Assembly: GCA_964596775.1 (NCBI GenBank)
Contig: CAZQVN010000001.1
Coordinates: 216,462 to 280,461, forward strand
Length of the DNA stretch: 64,000 bases
Source: CAZQVN01 sp964596775
GTDB taxonomy: Bacteria > Eisenbacteria > RBG-16-71-46 > JABDJR01 > JAWXBZ01
Direction of reading: 5' to 3'
Shown: in pieces, positions 32,174-41,700 of the stretch
Layout: every line of letters starts with the position of its first letter
Numbering within the stretch: the stretch's first letter is position 1
Notes under the pieces: model-generated
Seen by the model: only the letters and a program-made list of their open reading frames with translations
Database searches by the model: none
Told to the model about the DNA's origin: nothing
Translations under genes and position numbers: made by a program

Positions 32174-33946
32174 ATGAAAGCGTTCCGGTATTTCTTCTCT
32201 CTCGTGATGATACTGCTCGCCGCCGGCACGACTCCCGCCGGCGCGGCGGGCGGCACCCCCGCGCCCCTCGATCCGTTCGAGCTCTTCCTGAACGACCAGC
32301 GCGGAGAGATCGCGCGCGAATGCGATTTTTCCGGAAAGAGCCGCGCGGTGGTCCACGAGGCGGCCTGGGCGCGGTTCAAGGGCGTCGTGGAGCGGCGTCT
32401 CCGCCGCGAGGGTTCCGAGGATCTCCGGGCCCGCTGGGCGCTTCTCGCCGCCATGGCCCCCTCCGAACTCTCCAGGACCCCCGAGTTTTCCGGCCTGCTC
32501 AGGAGTTATGCGTCCGCCCGCTACTCCTCCGACCTGGTGCGGATCGTCACGGAACTCGTGCGCTGCCGGACGATCGAAAACGGCGTGGTCCCGGTTTCCG
32601 AGAACCCGGCGTTCCGGCGGTGCACGGCCATCGTCGACTCGCTGGCGCGGGAGCACGAGTTCGAGTTTTCCGTTCTCGCCGACGGCCTGGCTCTCGAGCT
32701 GGCGTTCGGGTCCGGGCCGGACACGCTGGGGATCTGGAGCCACCTCGACGTGGTGCCCGCCGACAGCGCGGGGTGGAGCGTGGATCCGTGGGTCGGCGCG
32801 GTGAAGGACGGCAGGATCGAGGCGCGGGGCGTGGAGGACGACAAGGGACCGTTCGCGGCCTCGCTCCTGGCGCTGCGCGCCTTCCGCGACACCGGGGTTC
32901 CGCTGGTGCGCCGGGTGATGCTGTTTGCGGGATACGCCGAGGAAACGACGTTCGCGGACATCGACGGGTATCTCAAGGTGCGGCCGGCCCCGTCGATGAA
33001 CGTGGTGGTGGACGGAGCCTTCCCGGTGATCGTCGCCGAGAAGGGAATGACCACGATCACCGTGGCCTCGAGTTTCAGCCGGGCGCCGATGCGTCTCTGC
33101 CGCACGGGCTACATCATCCGCGGGCTGAAGGGGGGCACGGTTTCGAACCAGGTTCCCGATCACGCGGAGATCCGCCTGTACAGCGCCGACAAGGGCGCCG
33201 TGGCCGCGTTTCACCAGGTGAGCCGCCGGGTCAGCGAGTTCAACCAGAACAATTCGCGGGCCCGGCTGACCGCACGGCGGGACGGGGACGATGTCGTCGT
33301 GACGGCGGAAGGAAAAGCCGCCCACGGATCGACGCCGGAGTCGGGTCACAACGCCATCGTCGACATCGCCCAGTTCGTGTCCGACAACGGAATGACCTGC
33401 CCGAATCCGCCCCACTGGATCCTGATGTTCATCCAGGAGTTCGTCGGCGAGGACCATGCCGGCCGGGGGCTGGGGATCGCGGCGAAGGATTCCGTGATGG
33501 GCCCGACGACCGTCAACGTCGGTTTCCTCAGTCTCGAAATGGATTCCGTGTACGTCAAGCTGGACATACGGTTTCCGGTCGGCCAGACCCCGGACACCAT
33601 TCTCGAAACGATCCGGGAGCGCATCAGGGACTACGACACGCAGTTCAAGGCCGGCCTTGCCGTGACCCGGCGCGGCACCGGACTCCTTCCGATCCGCGTC
33701 GACGAGAACGGCGCGCTGGTCCGGACCCTCCTGGAGAGCTACGAGGAGGTCTACCGCAACGAGGGTCGCCCGGCTTCGATCGCCGGAACGACCTATGCCA
33801 AGTGCATTCCGAACGCCGTGTCCTTCGGTCCGGCGCTGCCGGGCGAGGTCCGGGCTCATACGTCGGGTGAATTCATGACGGTGACCGAGCTCGACGATCT
33901 TCTCCGCGTGTACACGACCGCGTTCTTCCGGCTCGCGTCGAGATAG
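32174..33946 (+). CDS. Secreted M20 family dipeptidase
   Basis: A 590-aa zinc peptidase of the PepV/Sapep type. A signal peptide (1-25) and a helical extension (about 30-110) precede the M20 catalytic domain. The metal ligands are visible: His190-x-Asp192 (GIWSHLDVVPA), bridging Asp223 (GVEDDKGP), the catalytic Glu pair (GYAEETTF) and a C-terminal His (EVRAHTSGEF). The family average is about 470 aa; the excess is the N-terminal extension. Its role is probably periplasmic peptide processing. It is divergent from ygfZ; a TACGAT box ends only 10 nt before the ATG, so the leader may be very short. Confidence 0.88.
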   Translation: MKAFRYFFSLVMILLAAGTTPAGAAGGTPAPLDPFELFLNDQRGEIARECDFSGKSRAVVHEAAWARFKGVVERRLRREGSEDLRARWALLAAMAPSELSRTPEFSGLLRSYASARYSSDLVRIVTELVRCRTIENGVVPVSENPAFRRCTAIVDSLAREHEFEFSVLADGLALELAFGSGPDTLGIWSHLDVVPADSAGWSVDPWVGAVKDGRIEARGVEDDKGPFAASLLALRAFRDTGVPLVRRVMLFAGYAEETTFADIDGYLKVRPAPSMNVVVDGAFPVIVAEKGMTTITVASSFSRAPMRLCRTGYIIRGLKGGTVSNQVPDHAEIRLYSADKGAVAAFHQVSRRVSEFNQNNSRARLTARRDGDDVVVTAEGKAAHGSTPESGHNAIVDIAQFVSDNGMTCPNPPHWILMFIQEFVGEDHAGRGLGIAAKDSVMGPTTVNVGFLSLEMDSVYVKLDIRFPVGQTPDTILETIRERIRDYDTQFKAGLAVTRRGTGLLPIRVDENGALVRTLLESYEEVYRNEGRPASIAGTTYAKCIPNAVSFGPALPGEVRAHTSGEFMTVTELDDLLRVYTTAFFRLASR

Positions 33947-34207
33947 GACGTACTTCACGGGACGCGCGGAGGGTGGCGGCGCGCCGGATCGGGATCCACG
34001 AACCACCCCGCCCGATGGTGCCGCTCCCGTTTTCGCCCAAAAAAATTGAGCCGTCAACCTGCCGGATCCTGTGGCCGCTCAGGATTACCGACGTGTCAAC
34101 GGCTCGGTGTTCAGGGGGTACTGATTTTGAGAGCCTGTCGCTCTCTGTCGAACGCCTATTGGACACTCGATCCCGGTCGAGGTTTCAGGAAAAACGCGGC
34201 GGGATGA

Positions 34208-34828
34208 TCAGCCGCGCGGAAATCCGCCCTCGTCGTACGATTCTGGCGTATCGAAATCCTCGAGGACGGACGCATCGGGCGCCGCCACATCGCATCGGCG
34301 ATCCCGAAAATTTTTCACGACATCGAACGCCGTGGCATCCGGCCCCAGGTCCAGCAGCGGCGCAAACACTTCGCGGGAAACGAGAAACGGGTGACCACCC
34401 CGCCCCTGCCAAACGGGACGGACGATCGGCGCCCGGCTCCTCCGGAACGCCTCGATCAGCAGGCGCGTCACCCGGGCCGGTACATGGGGCTGGTCCACGA
34501 GGGCGATGATCGCCGCCGCCGCGTCCGCGGGAAGGCTCCGGACACCCGCCTGGAGCGAGGACAGCTGCCCCTGTTCGAAATTTTCGTTGACGATCACCCG
34601 CACGTCGGGGAGCCGTGCCGTGGATCGGACGGTTTCCGCTCCCGCTCCCAGCACGACATGGATCGGGTGCGCTCCTCCCGCCTCGAGACGGGCCACGGTT
34701 TCCTCGATGAACAGGGTACGGGACGAAAAGGGGAGCAGAGCCTTCGGGCGGCCCATCCGTGAGGACGTTCCGGCCGCCAGCAGAACGCCGGCCACGGAAG
34801 GGGATTCCGTTTCCGGCGGAACGGTCAT
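34208..34828 (-). CDS. MocA/MobA-like nucleotidyltransferase
   Basis: A 206-aa NTP-transferase of the MobA family. It has the nucleotide-binding loop LLAAGTSSRMGRPKALLPF and the metal-binding segment IIALVDQPHVP. The length and VDQP motif fit MocA, which attaches CMP to the molybdenum cofactor, but related enzymes act on other substrates and no other molybdopterin genes are nearby. The ATG 34828 overlaps the stop of the SRPBCC gene (ATGA). Confidence 0.85.
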   Translation of the reverse strand: MTVPPETESPSVAGVLLAAGTSSRMGRPKALLPFSSRTLFIEETVARLEAGGAHPIHVVLGAGAETVRSTARLPDVRVIVNENFEQGQLSSLQAGVRSLPADAAAAIIALVDQPHVPARVTRLLIEAFRRSRAPIVRPVWQGRGGHPFLVSREVFAPLLDLGPDATAFDVVKNFRDRRCDVAAPDASVLEDFDTPESYDEGGFPRG

Positions 34829-35286
34829 GACGAGGGCGGAGGGGCGGCCTGGGCCGGAGCCGCGGATTTTTCCTTCGGCGTTTCCATGGCGGACTTCAGG
34901 TTGCGGAGCATCTGCTCCATCTGCCCCTTGAGGGCGGGCCCGAAGAGAACCTTCTGGATCCCGGACATCTCGCACTCCATGGAGATCTCGAGAATGCAGG
35001 TCTGGTCGTCGGCCTGGATCTTGATCCAGCGCTTGTAGGGAAACGGCGACCCCGCGGTCGGCTCCTCGCAGATCCGGCTGCCGACCATGCGTTCCGTGAT
35101 GGATGTTTCGAGCTTGAGCTTGTTCAGGCCCAGGCGGCAGCTGTAGCGCGCGGTGTTCTTGTCGCCGGACCAGTCGGAGGCCCCCGGAATGATCTGCCGG
35201 TGGTTGTCCATGTTCTCGATGAACTTGTAGGTATGGGTGGGGTGCGCCTTGATCGGAAGGCGCGACGAGACTATGCGACAGTTCAT
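34825..35286 (-). CDS. SRPBCC/START-like protein
   Basis: A 153-aa protein that reads like a helix-grip (polyketide cyclase/SRPBCC) fold: an N-terminal beta strand with SSRLPIKAHPTHTYKFIENM (ligand-cavity helix), several strands (ITERMVGSRICEEP, WIKIQADDQTCILEISMECE) and the long C-terminal helix ALKGQMEQMLRNLKSAME. A disordered Ala/Pro tail follows. Ligand and role unknown. It is translationally coupled to the MocA-like gene. Confidence 0.65.
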   Translation of the reverse strand: MNCRIVSSRLPIKAHPTHTYKFIENMDNHRQIIPGASDWSGDKNTARYSCRLGLNKLKLETSITERMVGSRICEEPTAGSPFPYKRWIKIQADDQTCILEISMECEMSGIQKVLFGPALKGQMEQMLRNLKSAMETPKEKSAAPAQAAPPPSS

Positions 35287-35384
35287 TCCTGCGAATCTCC
35301 GATCGGGAACATGACGTGCGACATCACCTGCGGCTCAGGGCGTCAATTATAGAGTATTTCGGCACGGCCCGGGCTTCCGGGAAC

Positions 35385-35431
35385 AAAAAAAAGCGGCCGC
35401 CACCCGACTCGAGGTCGGGGGCGACCGCCGC
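35385..35431 (-). terminator. Strong rho-independent terminator of the second FN3 lipoprotein gene
   Basis: A long hairpin on the minus strand: GCGGCGGTCGCC-CCCGAC pairs with GTCGGG-TGGCGGCCGC around a CTCGA loop (35393-35431, few mismatches), followed by eight Ts (complement of 35385-35392). It is 24 nt after the stop at 35455. Confidence 0.85.
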
Positions 35432-35454
35432 AACTCAGGCAGGAGCCTTCGTTT

Positions 35455-35943
35455 CTAGTGCTCGTCGGACATCGTGGTTCCCGGGCCCGAATTGTCCTGG
35501 CGGGGGAGAACTCCGACCACGAACGTTTCCGGGCCGAGCTGCGTGCCGCGACCGAAGCAGACGGAATAGCTGTACTCCACGACGCCGGGGGCGCGCACGG
35601 GCAGCGTGTCGCTGAAGCTGCCGTCCCTGGCGGACACCCGGCCCACTTCGGCGCCGTTGCGCAGGATGATGGCCTCGTACCCTTCGTGCGGGGCGGCCCA
35701 GGTCACGACCATCGTACCGGGGGCGGAATACTCCGCGGACAGGTTCCGGGGAGCGGAGATCGCCGACCCGGCGTCCGGAAGGACCAGTTCGCCGACTTCG
35801 GAGTCCACCGAGTTCGGGCTCAGCACCACCGGTCCGGTCGTCACATCGGTACCGCAGCCGGCAAGAAACGCCGCGGCCAGGAGAAGAACCGGAACATATC
35901 CTCGGGTCGTCCCCTTCGTTTTCGAGTCGATCGCTGCGTTCAT
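35455..35943 (-). CDS. FN3-like lipoprotein (paralogue of the 27188 gene)
   Basis: A 162-aa lipoprotein. The lipobox FLAGC is followed by GTDVTTGP, then an FN3-like domain with APRNLSAEYSAPGTMVVTWA, EAIILRNGAEVG and YSVCFGRG, positions also kept in the 27188 product. The C-terminus is acidic with Asp/Glu/His. The start is ATG 35943 (GGCGG 8 nt upstream); a GTG at 35949 is the alternative. Function unknown. It is followed at once by a strong terminator, so it is probably monocistronic and well expressed. Confidence 0.7.
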   Translation of the reverse strand: MNAAIDSKTKGTTRGYVPVLLLAAAFLAGCGTDVTTGPVVLSPNSVDSEVGELVLPDAGSAISAPRNLSAEYSAPGTMVVTWAAPHEGYEAIILRNGAEVGRVSARDGSFSDTLPVRAPGVVEYSYSVCFGRGTQLGPETFVVGVLPRQDNSGPGTTMSDEH

Positions 35944-36237
35944 GTTCACATCCGCCTTTCGGGAAATCAGTGCCCTGGAAAAAGAGGTTGCCCTCGGTTA
36001 CGCGATGAATGCCGTGCGCAGGAGGCTATTGCAGGCGATATGCCAACCGACCCGGCGCCGGGGCGATCCCGGGAAAAAGAACCGTGAACCTCGTGTTTCC
36101 AGTAGAGATAGGGGTGGCGGGTGCTTTGGCCCGGGCGTTGAGCGGAAAAGCCGCGGGCTGTTTTCGGGGGCGTGTGCGTGGCTATTTGGAGGGTGCGCTT
36201 CTCACTTTGCAACGGAAGCGGGCCGATCGTGCAGTTT

Positions 36238-37242
36238 TCAGCGCGTCCGTTCTCGCGATGCATACCTCAGCTTGATTTGACCCCATGTCGCGGGCTCGAC
36301 CGGCGTCACGCAGTCGACGTCGGCCGTCAGCGTCCACGCACCCGACGACAGGTTGCCGAAGGAGTCGAGAACCACATAATAGGTGGCGGAGTCCGGAAAC
36401 GTGTACGTCAGCGTTTCGGGTACGCCGGTGCCGTTCCTGTCGGCGCCGGCCACGCAGAAGTCGGGTGCGGACGCGCAGCTCCTGAGGATGTAGATGGATC
36501 CGTCCACGCTGCTCCGGTACGTCAGGGTGATTCCGTTCCCAGGGGCGGCGTCGACCCGGTACACCACATCCTGCCCGGCCGCGGAAAACTGCGTGCAGCT
36601 CGTCGCGGGCCCCATCGGGTTGTACTCGTTTCCGGTGCAGTCGGTGGTTCCGGCCAGGTCGCTCTTGCCGCACTCGAGGACCGCGGCGGTGGCGCAGGTG
36701 GCGTTCGTCGCGCCGGCTTCCGCGCACTTGACGAACAGCCGGTACCCGCCGGTGCCGGACGGAAGAAAGTGGCGCACCCGGATGACGTAGCTGCCGGCGG
36801 CGGGAACACGGAACTCCGTGACGAGGGAGAACGAACCCGGGCCGTTGTCGTCGTCCGACGCCAGCACGGTCGAGCATCCGGCGTCGAGAATCTCGATCAC
36901 CGTGTCCGCGACCGGCTGCAGGCTGTCCGCCACCGTTCCGACGGTCAGGCAGGTACCCTCGTCCACGGTGATCACGTAGTGGTCGCGATCCCCGGGCTCG
37001 TCGATCCGCGCGGGAGCGACGAGGTCCTCGCAGGCCACGGTCTGGCCGGGGCAATCGTCGTTGGACCCCTCGTCCTCCGGGAGCGTGGCCAGAAGCCCCG
37101 GGCCGGGCGCGTCCTTTTCGAAGTCCTCGGCGAGAAAACCCTTCGAGAACGGAACGACACCGAACGACGCGGCGGCCCCGGCCGTCAGGGCCGTGAGGAT
37201 CACCAGCAGCGTGGCCATTCGCAGTCGGAACGTCCAGTGCAT
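36238..37242 (-). CDS. Secreted protein with two PPC-type domains
   Basis: A 334-aa exported protein. A signal peptide (1-26) leads to a Cys-containing stretch, then a pre-peptidase C-terminal (PPC)-like beta-sandwich (DHYVITVDEGTCLTVGTVAD to GGYRLFVKC) and a second, similar domain (GQDVVYRVDAAPGNGITLTY to SSGAWTLTADVDC). Cys pairs suggest disulfides. The last residues TWGQIKLRYASRERTR follow a short linker and may be a sorting tail. No catalytic motif is present, so it is more likely adhesive or structural. It is divergent from the MEMO gene. Confidence 0.75.
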   Translation of the reverse strand: MHWTFRLRMATLLVILTALTAGAAASFGVVPFSKGFLAEDFEKDAPGPGLLATLPEDEGSNDDCPGQTVACEDLVAPARIDEPGDRDHYVITVDEGTCLTVGTVADSLQPVADTVIEILDAGCSTVLASDDDNGPGSFSLVTEFRVPAAGSYVIRVRHFLPSGTGGYRLFVKCAEAGATNATCATAAVLECGKSDLAGTTDCTGNEYNPMGPATSCTQFSAAGQDVVYRVDAAPGNGITLTYRSSVDGSIYILRSCASAPDFCVAGADRNGTGVPETLTYTFPDSATYYVVLDSFGNLSSGAWTLTADVDCVTPVEPATWGQIKLRYASRERTR

Positions 37243-37376
37243 CAGATGGAAACTCCCGCTGGGCGTGGAAATGAGTGGCTTGTCCGGGCCGGAAAGCGGT
37301 TATGCTACAGCAGTTCTTGAACATCCGACACTGCTTTCTGCTCCGGATTTCAACGGGTGCCACGGAGACGACTTTC

Positions 37377-38591
37377 ATGACACGACCCCTGCCGAGAATC
37401 CGCCTGAACCTCGAGATCATGCCGTCGCCGATCGAGGATCGCCCGGGCCTCCTGATCCGGGACCCGCTCCGCTATTCGGACGTGACCGCGGTCATCCCCC
37501 CGCCGATCCTTCCCTGCCTGCAATGTTTCGACGGCGAGAAGACGGAGGCCGACTTGAAGGCGCTGCTGGTGCGGATTACCGGCAACGCGGATGTGGACGA
37601 GCTGGCCCGCCATCTCGTGGAATCGCTGTCCGAGTCGGGATTCCTGATCGACGACCGGTACGCCGCGCTCCGGGACGAAAGTCATGGCGCGTTCGCCCGG
37701 GCGGCAACACGGACCGCCGTTCACGCCGGCGCCGCGTATCCCGGCGACGCTGCGGAACTGACGAGCGTCCTCGACGGCTACCTCGCCGGGGGCAACGGAT
37801 CGGCGGAACCGCTGATCGGGATCGCCGCACCGCATGTCAGCCCGCACGGCGGGGCCCGGTCCTATGCCGCCGCATACGGCGCGCTCGATCCTTCCCTGCG
37901 CGACCGCACGTTCGTGATCCTCGGCACGTCCCATTACGGCGAACCGGAGCGGTTCGGCATCACCCGGAAGCCGTTCGAAACGCCGTACGGCCGGACCGTC
38001 ACCGACGCGGCACTGGCGGAGCGCCTGATCCGCGAAGGGGGCGCAGCCGTTTCCGCGGAGGACTATTGTCACTCGATCGAGCACTCCATCGAGTTCCAGG
38101 TGATCTTCCTCCAGAAACTGTACGGCCCGGACGTGAAGATCCTGCCGATTCTCTGCGGACCGCTGGTGGAAAGCCTCTACGAAGGGGGCCCGCCGGAGGC
38201 CGACGACGGCGTGAAGCGGTTTTTCGGGGCTCTCGGGGACATGGCGGCCCGTGAAGCCGGCCGCCTGATCTGGGTTCTCGGCATCGACATGGCGCACATG
38301 GGGCGGCGCTACGGCGACGGATTCACCGCCCGCGCCGACCGCGACGAGATGGCGCAGGTGGCCGGACGCGACCGGGACCGGATCGACCGCGTCAATGCCG
38401 GGGACGCGGCGGGTTTCTGGGCGCTCGTCCAGGAAAACCGGGACGACCTGAAGTGGTGCGGATCGTCGCCCCTGTACACGTTTCTCAAGGCGGTACCCGC
38501 CGCCCGCGGATCGCTCCTCAACTACGAGCAGTGGAACATCGACGAGGAAAGCGTGGTGACGTTTGCGGGGATGGCGTTCACGAGCCGGTAG
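37377..38591 (+). CDS. MEMO-family protein (AmmeMemoRadiSam system protein B-like)
   Basis: A 404-aa protein. The C-terminal 270 residues match the MEMO fold, related to class III extradiol dioxygenases: GIAAPHVSPHGGARSYA, ILGTSHYGEPERF, HSIEHSIEFQVIFLQ and GIDMAHMG carry the conserved His and acidic residues. The N-terminal 130 residues (LNLEIMPSPIEDRPGLLIRD) form an added domain seen in bacterial members. The biochemical role is unresolved. The start is ATG 37377 with GGAG 9 nt upstream. The usual AMMECR1 and radical-SAM partner genes are not next to it. Confidence 0.88.
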   Translation: MTRPLPRIRLNLEIMPSPIEDRPGLLIRDPLRYSDVTAVIPPPILPCLQCFDGEKTEADLKALLVRITGNADVDELARHLVESLSESGFLIDDRYAALRDESHGAFARAATRTAVHAGAAYPGDAAELTSVLDGYLAGGNGSAEPLIGIAAPHVSPHGGARSYAAAYGALDPSLRDRTFVILGTSHYGEPERFGITRKPFETPYGRTVTDAALAERLIREGGAAVSAEDYCHSIEHSIEFQVIFLQKLYGPDVKILPILCGPLVESLYEGGPPEADDGVKRFFGALGDMAAREAGRLIWVLGIDMAHMGRRYGDGFTARADRDEMAQVAGRDRDRIDRVNAGDAAGFWALVQENRDDLKWCGSSPLYTFLKAVPAARGSLLNYEQWNIDEESVVTFAGMAFTSR

Positions 38592-38646
38592 TCGTGAGGC
38601 TCGCGACGCGCTCGAGCTCGTCTACGTTCCGATTCCGTTCCCGTCA

Positions 38647-38676
38647 TCGACCTCGCTCCTCCTGTGGTGGTATGAT
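38647..38676 (+). promoter_or_regulatory. Possible promoter of the SNF2 gene
   Basis: TCGACC (38647-38652), 18-bp spacer, TATGAT (38671-38676), about 95 nt before the GTG start. The -10 is good and the -35 moderate. Confidence 0.4.
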
Positions 38677-38771
38677 CGGTCGTTTCGCCCCTCAGGCCAC
38701 TCGAAGGGGCCCATGTTACGGCGCGGTCGCTTTCACGGGCCGCCCGGAATCGGAACGGAAGGACACTTCTC

Positions 38772-41700
38772 GTGACCTCCACTGGAGTCAACACACTCGC
38801 CGCACGCTGTACCGCCGCGTTCTCCGACGCCGCGAAGCTGCGAGGATCGAACTACGCCAACTCCGGTCGGGTCACGATGATTCCGGACGTTGCCCACGGC
38901 ATCCGGTCGGTGGTTCTCGGAAGTTCCGGCCGCTCCTATGTCGTGGCCCTGGAAAGCAGCTGGGCCCAGTTCCGCGGCGTGCTCTGGGTGTCCTGCTCCT
39001 GCCCGAACTTTTTCGACGGCTATCTCTGCAAGCATCTCTGGGCCACGATCACCATGGCCGACCGCGAGGGGCTGGCCGCGAAAATACCCGGCCAGGGACC
39101 GCTCGAATTGATCCCGGAAAACCCGGAAGACGAGTCCGATGCCGAGGGCACGGAAAACGGAAGCGGCGGCGAGCCCGCCCCCGATGTCCCGGTCCGCGTC
39201 AAGAAGGAAGCGCCTCTCGACTGGCGGCGCATCCTCGAACCCGTCAAGCGCAAGCCGCTCCACGACAGGCTGCCCGGAGCGGGGTCGCCGGCGGAAATCC
39301 ACTACCTGGCCAACTTCTACGAGATGTCGCGACATGGTCATCTCGTGCTGGACTTCCACGAGGGAACGCTCCGCGAGGACGGAACGCTGTCCGTGCGCCC
39401 TCACGCGCTTTCGCTGGATGTGCTGCGCCACCGGTCGGAGGGGCCGGAGCGCGATGTTCTGGCCCTGTTGCTGGGATCGCAGCCCGAGCCCGAGAGCGCG
39501 GCGGCTTTCGTGCCGGTCAACGGCCGGCGTTTTTCGCGAAGCGTCGTTCTGCCGCCGCTCTACGACCTGGTCGTGCCGCGGCTGTGCGAAACCGGGCGCT
39601 TTGCCTGGTCGCGGAGCGAGGCCGGACGCCTCCCGGTGCTCCAGCCCCTCGCCTGGGATTCCGGACCGGCCTGGACGTTCGGCGTGCGCGCCACAGAGGA
39701 CACGGAGGCTCGGGCCTATCGTTTCGAGGGATACCTCACGCGCGGGGAGGAAACCCTCAAGCTCCTCACCCCGGTGATGTTCCTCCGGGACGGTCTCGTG
39801 TTCTTCGAGGATCGGGTGGCCCGCTTCGACGACCGCGGCGCGTTCGACTGGCTGACGACGCTCCGCCGCAACGGCGTCATCACGATTCCGTATGACGACC
39901 AGGACGACCTGATCCGCCACCTCGCGGAAGCGCCGCTGGAGGCCGTCGAGCTTCCCGAGGCGCTCCGGCTCACGACGGTCCACGCGGAACCGGTGCCCCG
40001 CATTGCGCTGCGGCGACCCAACGGGGATCCCGAGGCGCGCGCGCTCGAGGCGACCATCTCCTTCGACTACGGCGGCTGGGTGGTTCCGCTGTCGAGCTCC
40101 GCTCCCTCTCATGTCGATCCGCCGACGCGCCGCATCTTCGTCCGCGACCCGACGTTCGAAACCCGGGCGCTGACCCGCCTCGAACCGGTCGGTTTCCGGG
40201 CGCCGAACCCCCAGGAGGACCGCGCGATCGACGCCGTCATCCCCGCCGCGCAGCTGCCGAACGCGGCGCGCGAGCTGTTCCGGGCCGGGTGGCAGGTCGA
40301 GGCGGAGGGGCACGTTCTCAAGGCGATGTCCGAGAGCCGGTTCAAGGTGTCGTCGGGGGTCGACTGGTTCGAGGTCACCGGGCGGTTCGACTTCGGCGAC
40401 TCGTCGGCCACGCTGCCGGAGCTGCTGGCCGCCGCGCAGAGCAAGGACGGTTTCGTTCGACTCGGCGACGGATCATACGGTGTCCTCCCCGAAGACTGGC
40501 TGGCCCGCCATCTCCCGTTTGCGGAATTCGGCCGGGCGGAGGACGACGGTTTCCGCTTCGTGATGTCCCAGTCGGCGCTGCTCGATGCGCTGCTGGACGG
40601 CGAAGCGAATGTGGACCGCGACGCCTTCTTCATGGAGATGCAGGCGAAGCTGCGCGCGTTCCAGGGCGTCGAGCCGCGCCGGGCGCCCGCCGGGTTCACG
40701 GGCACGCTGCGCACGTATCAGGAGGAAGGGCTCGGGTGGCTCAACTTTCTCCGCGACTTCCGTTTCGGAGGCTGCCTGGCCGACGACATGGGTCTCGGAA
40801 AGACGGTGCAGGTCCTGGCCCTGCTCGAGGAACGACGCGCTTCCGGCGAGACGCCCCGGCTCCCGTCGCTCGTGGTGGCGCCGCGCTCCGTGCTCCGCAA
40901 CTGGGTCGAGGAGGCGGAGCGGTTCACGCCGAAGCTTCGGGTCCTCGACTACAGCGGCCTGCAGCGGAAGGACAACGTCGGGAGTTTCAGCGACTACGAC
41001 GTCGTCGTGACAACCTACGGAACGCTCCGCCGCGACGTCCTGGCGCTCAAGGATCTCGAGTTCGATTACGTGATCCTCGACGAGGCGCAGGCCGTCAAGA
41101 ATCCGCGGTCGCTGGCGTCGCGCGCCTGCCGGCTGATGAAGGCGCGGCACCACCTGGCCCTGTCCGGCACGCCGATCGAGAACCATCTCGGGGAACTTTG
41201 GGCGCTGTTCGAGTTCCTGAACCCGGGCCTGCTCGGCGGATCCTCCCGATTCAAGTCGCTGGCCGCCGGGCGCGGTGCTCCGGAAACCGCGGAACTCCTC
41301 GGGCGGGCGCTCCGTCCGTTCATCCTCCGGAGGACCAAGGAGCAGGTGCTCAGGGAACTGCCGGTCAAGAGCGAGCAGACGCTCCACTGCGAGCTCAAGG
41401 GAAAGCAGCTCGCGGCCTACAACGAGCTGCGCGATCACTACCGCGCCTCGCTGGGGAAGAAAATCGACAAGGACGGGATCGAGCGCTCCCGCTTCCAGGT
41501 GCTGGAAGCCCTGCTCCGTCTGCGCCAGGCCGCCTGTCATCCCGGGTTGATCGACAAGAGCCGGATCAACGAAAAGAGCGCCAAGCTCGAGGTCCTCTGG
41601 GAGCAGATCCAGGAGGTCCTTGACGAGGGGCACAAGGCGCTCGTGTTTTCGCAGTTCACGAGCCTGCTGGCCATCGTCCGCCGGAAGCTCGACCGCGAAA

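Noticed and set aside
34045..34200. Possible tRNA or structured RNA (hairpin GAGAGC-CTGTC-GCTCTC at 34129-34145 and a 'TCGATCCCGG' patch)
   Set aside because: No acceptor stem, anticodon arm or T-arm consensus could be fitted; only a 6-bp hairpin is certain.
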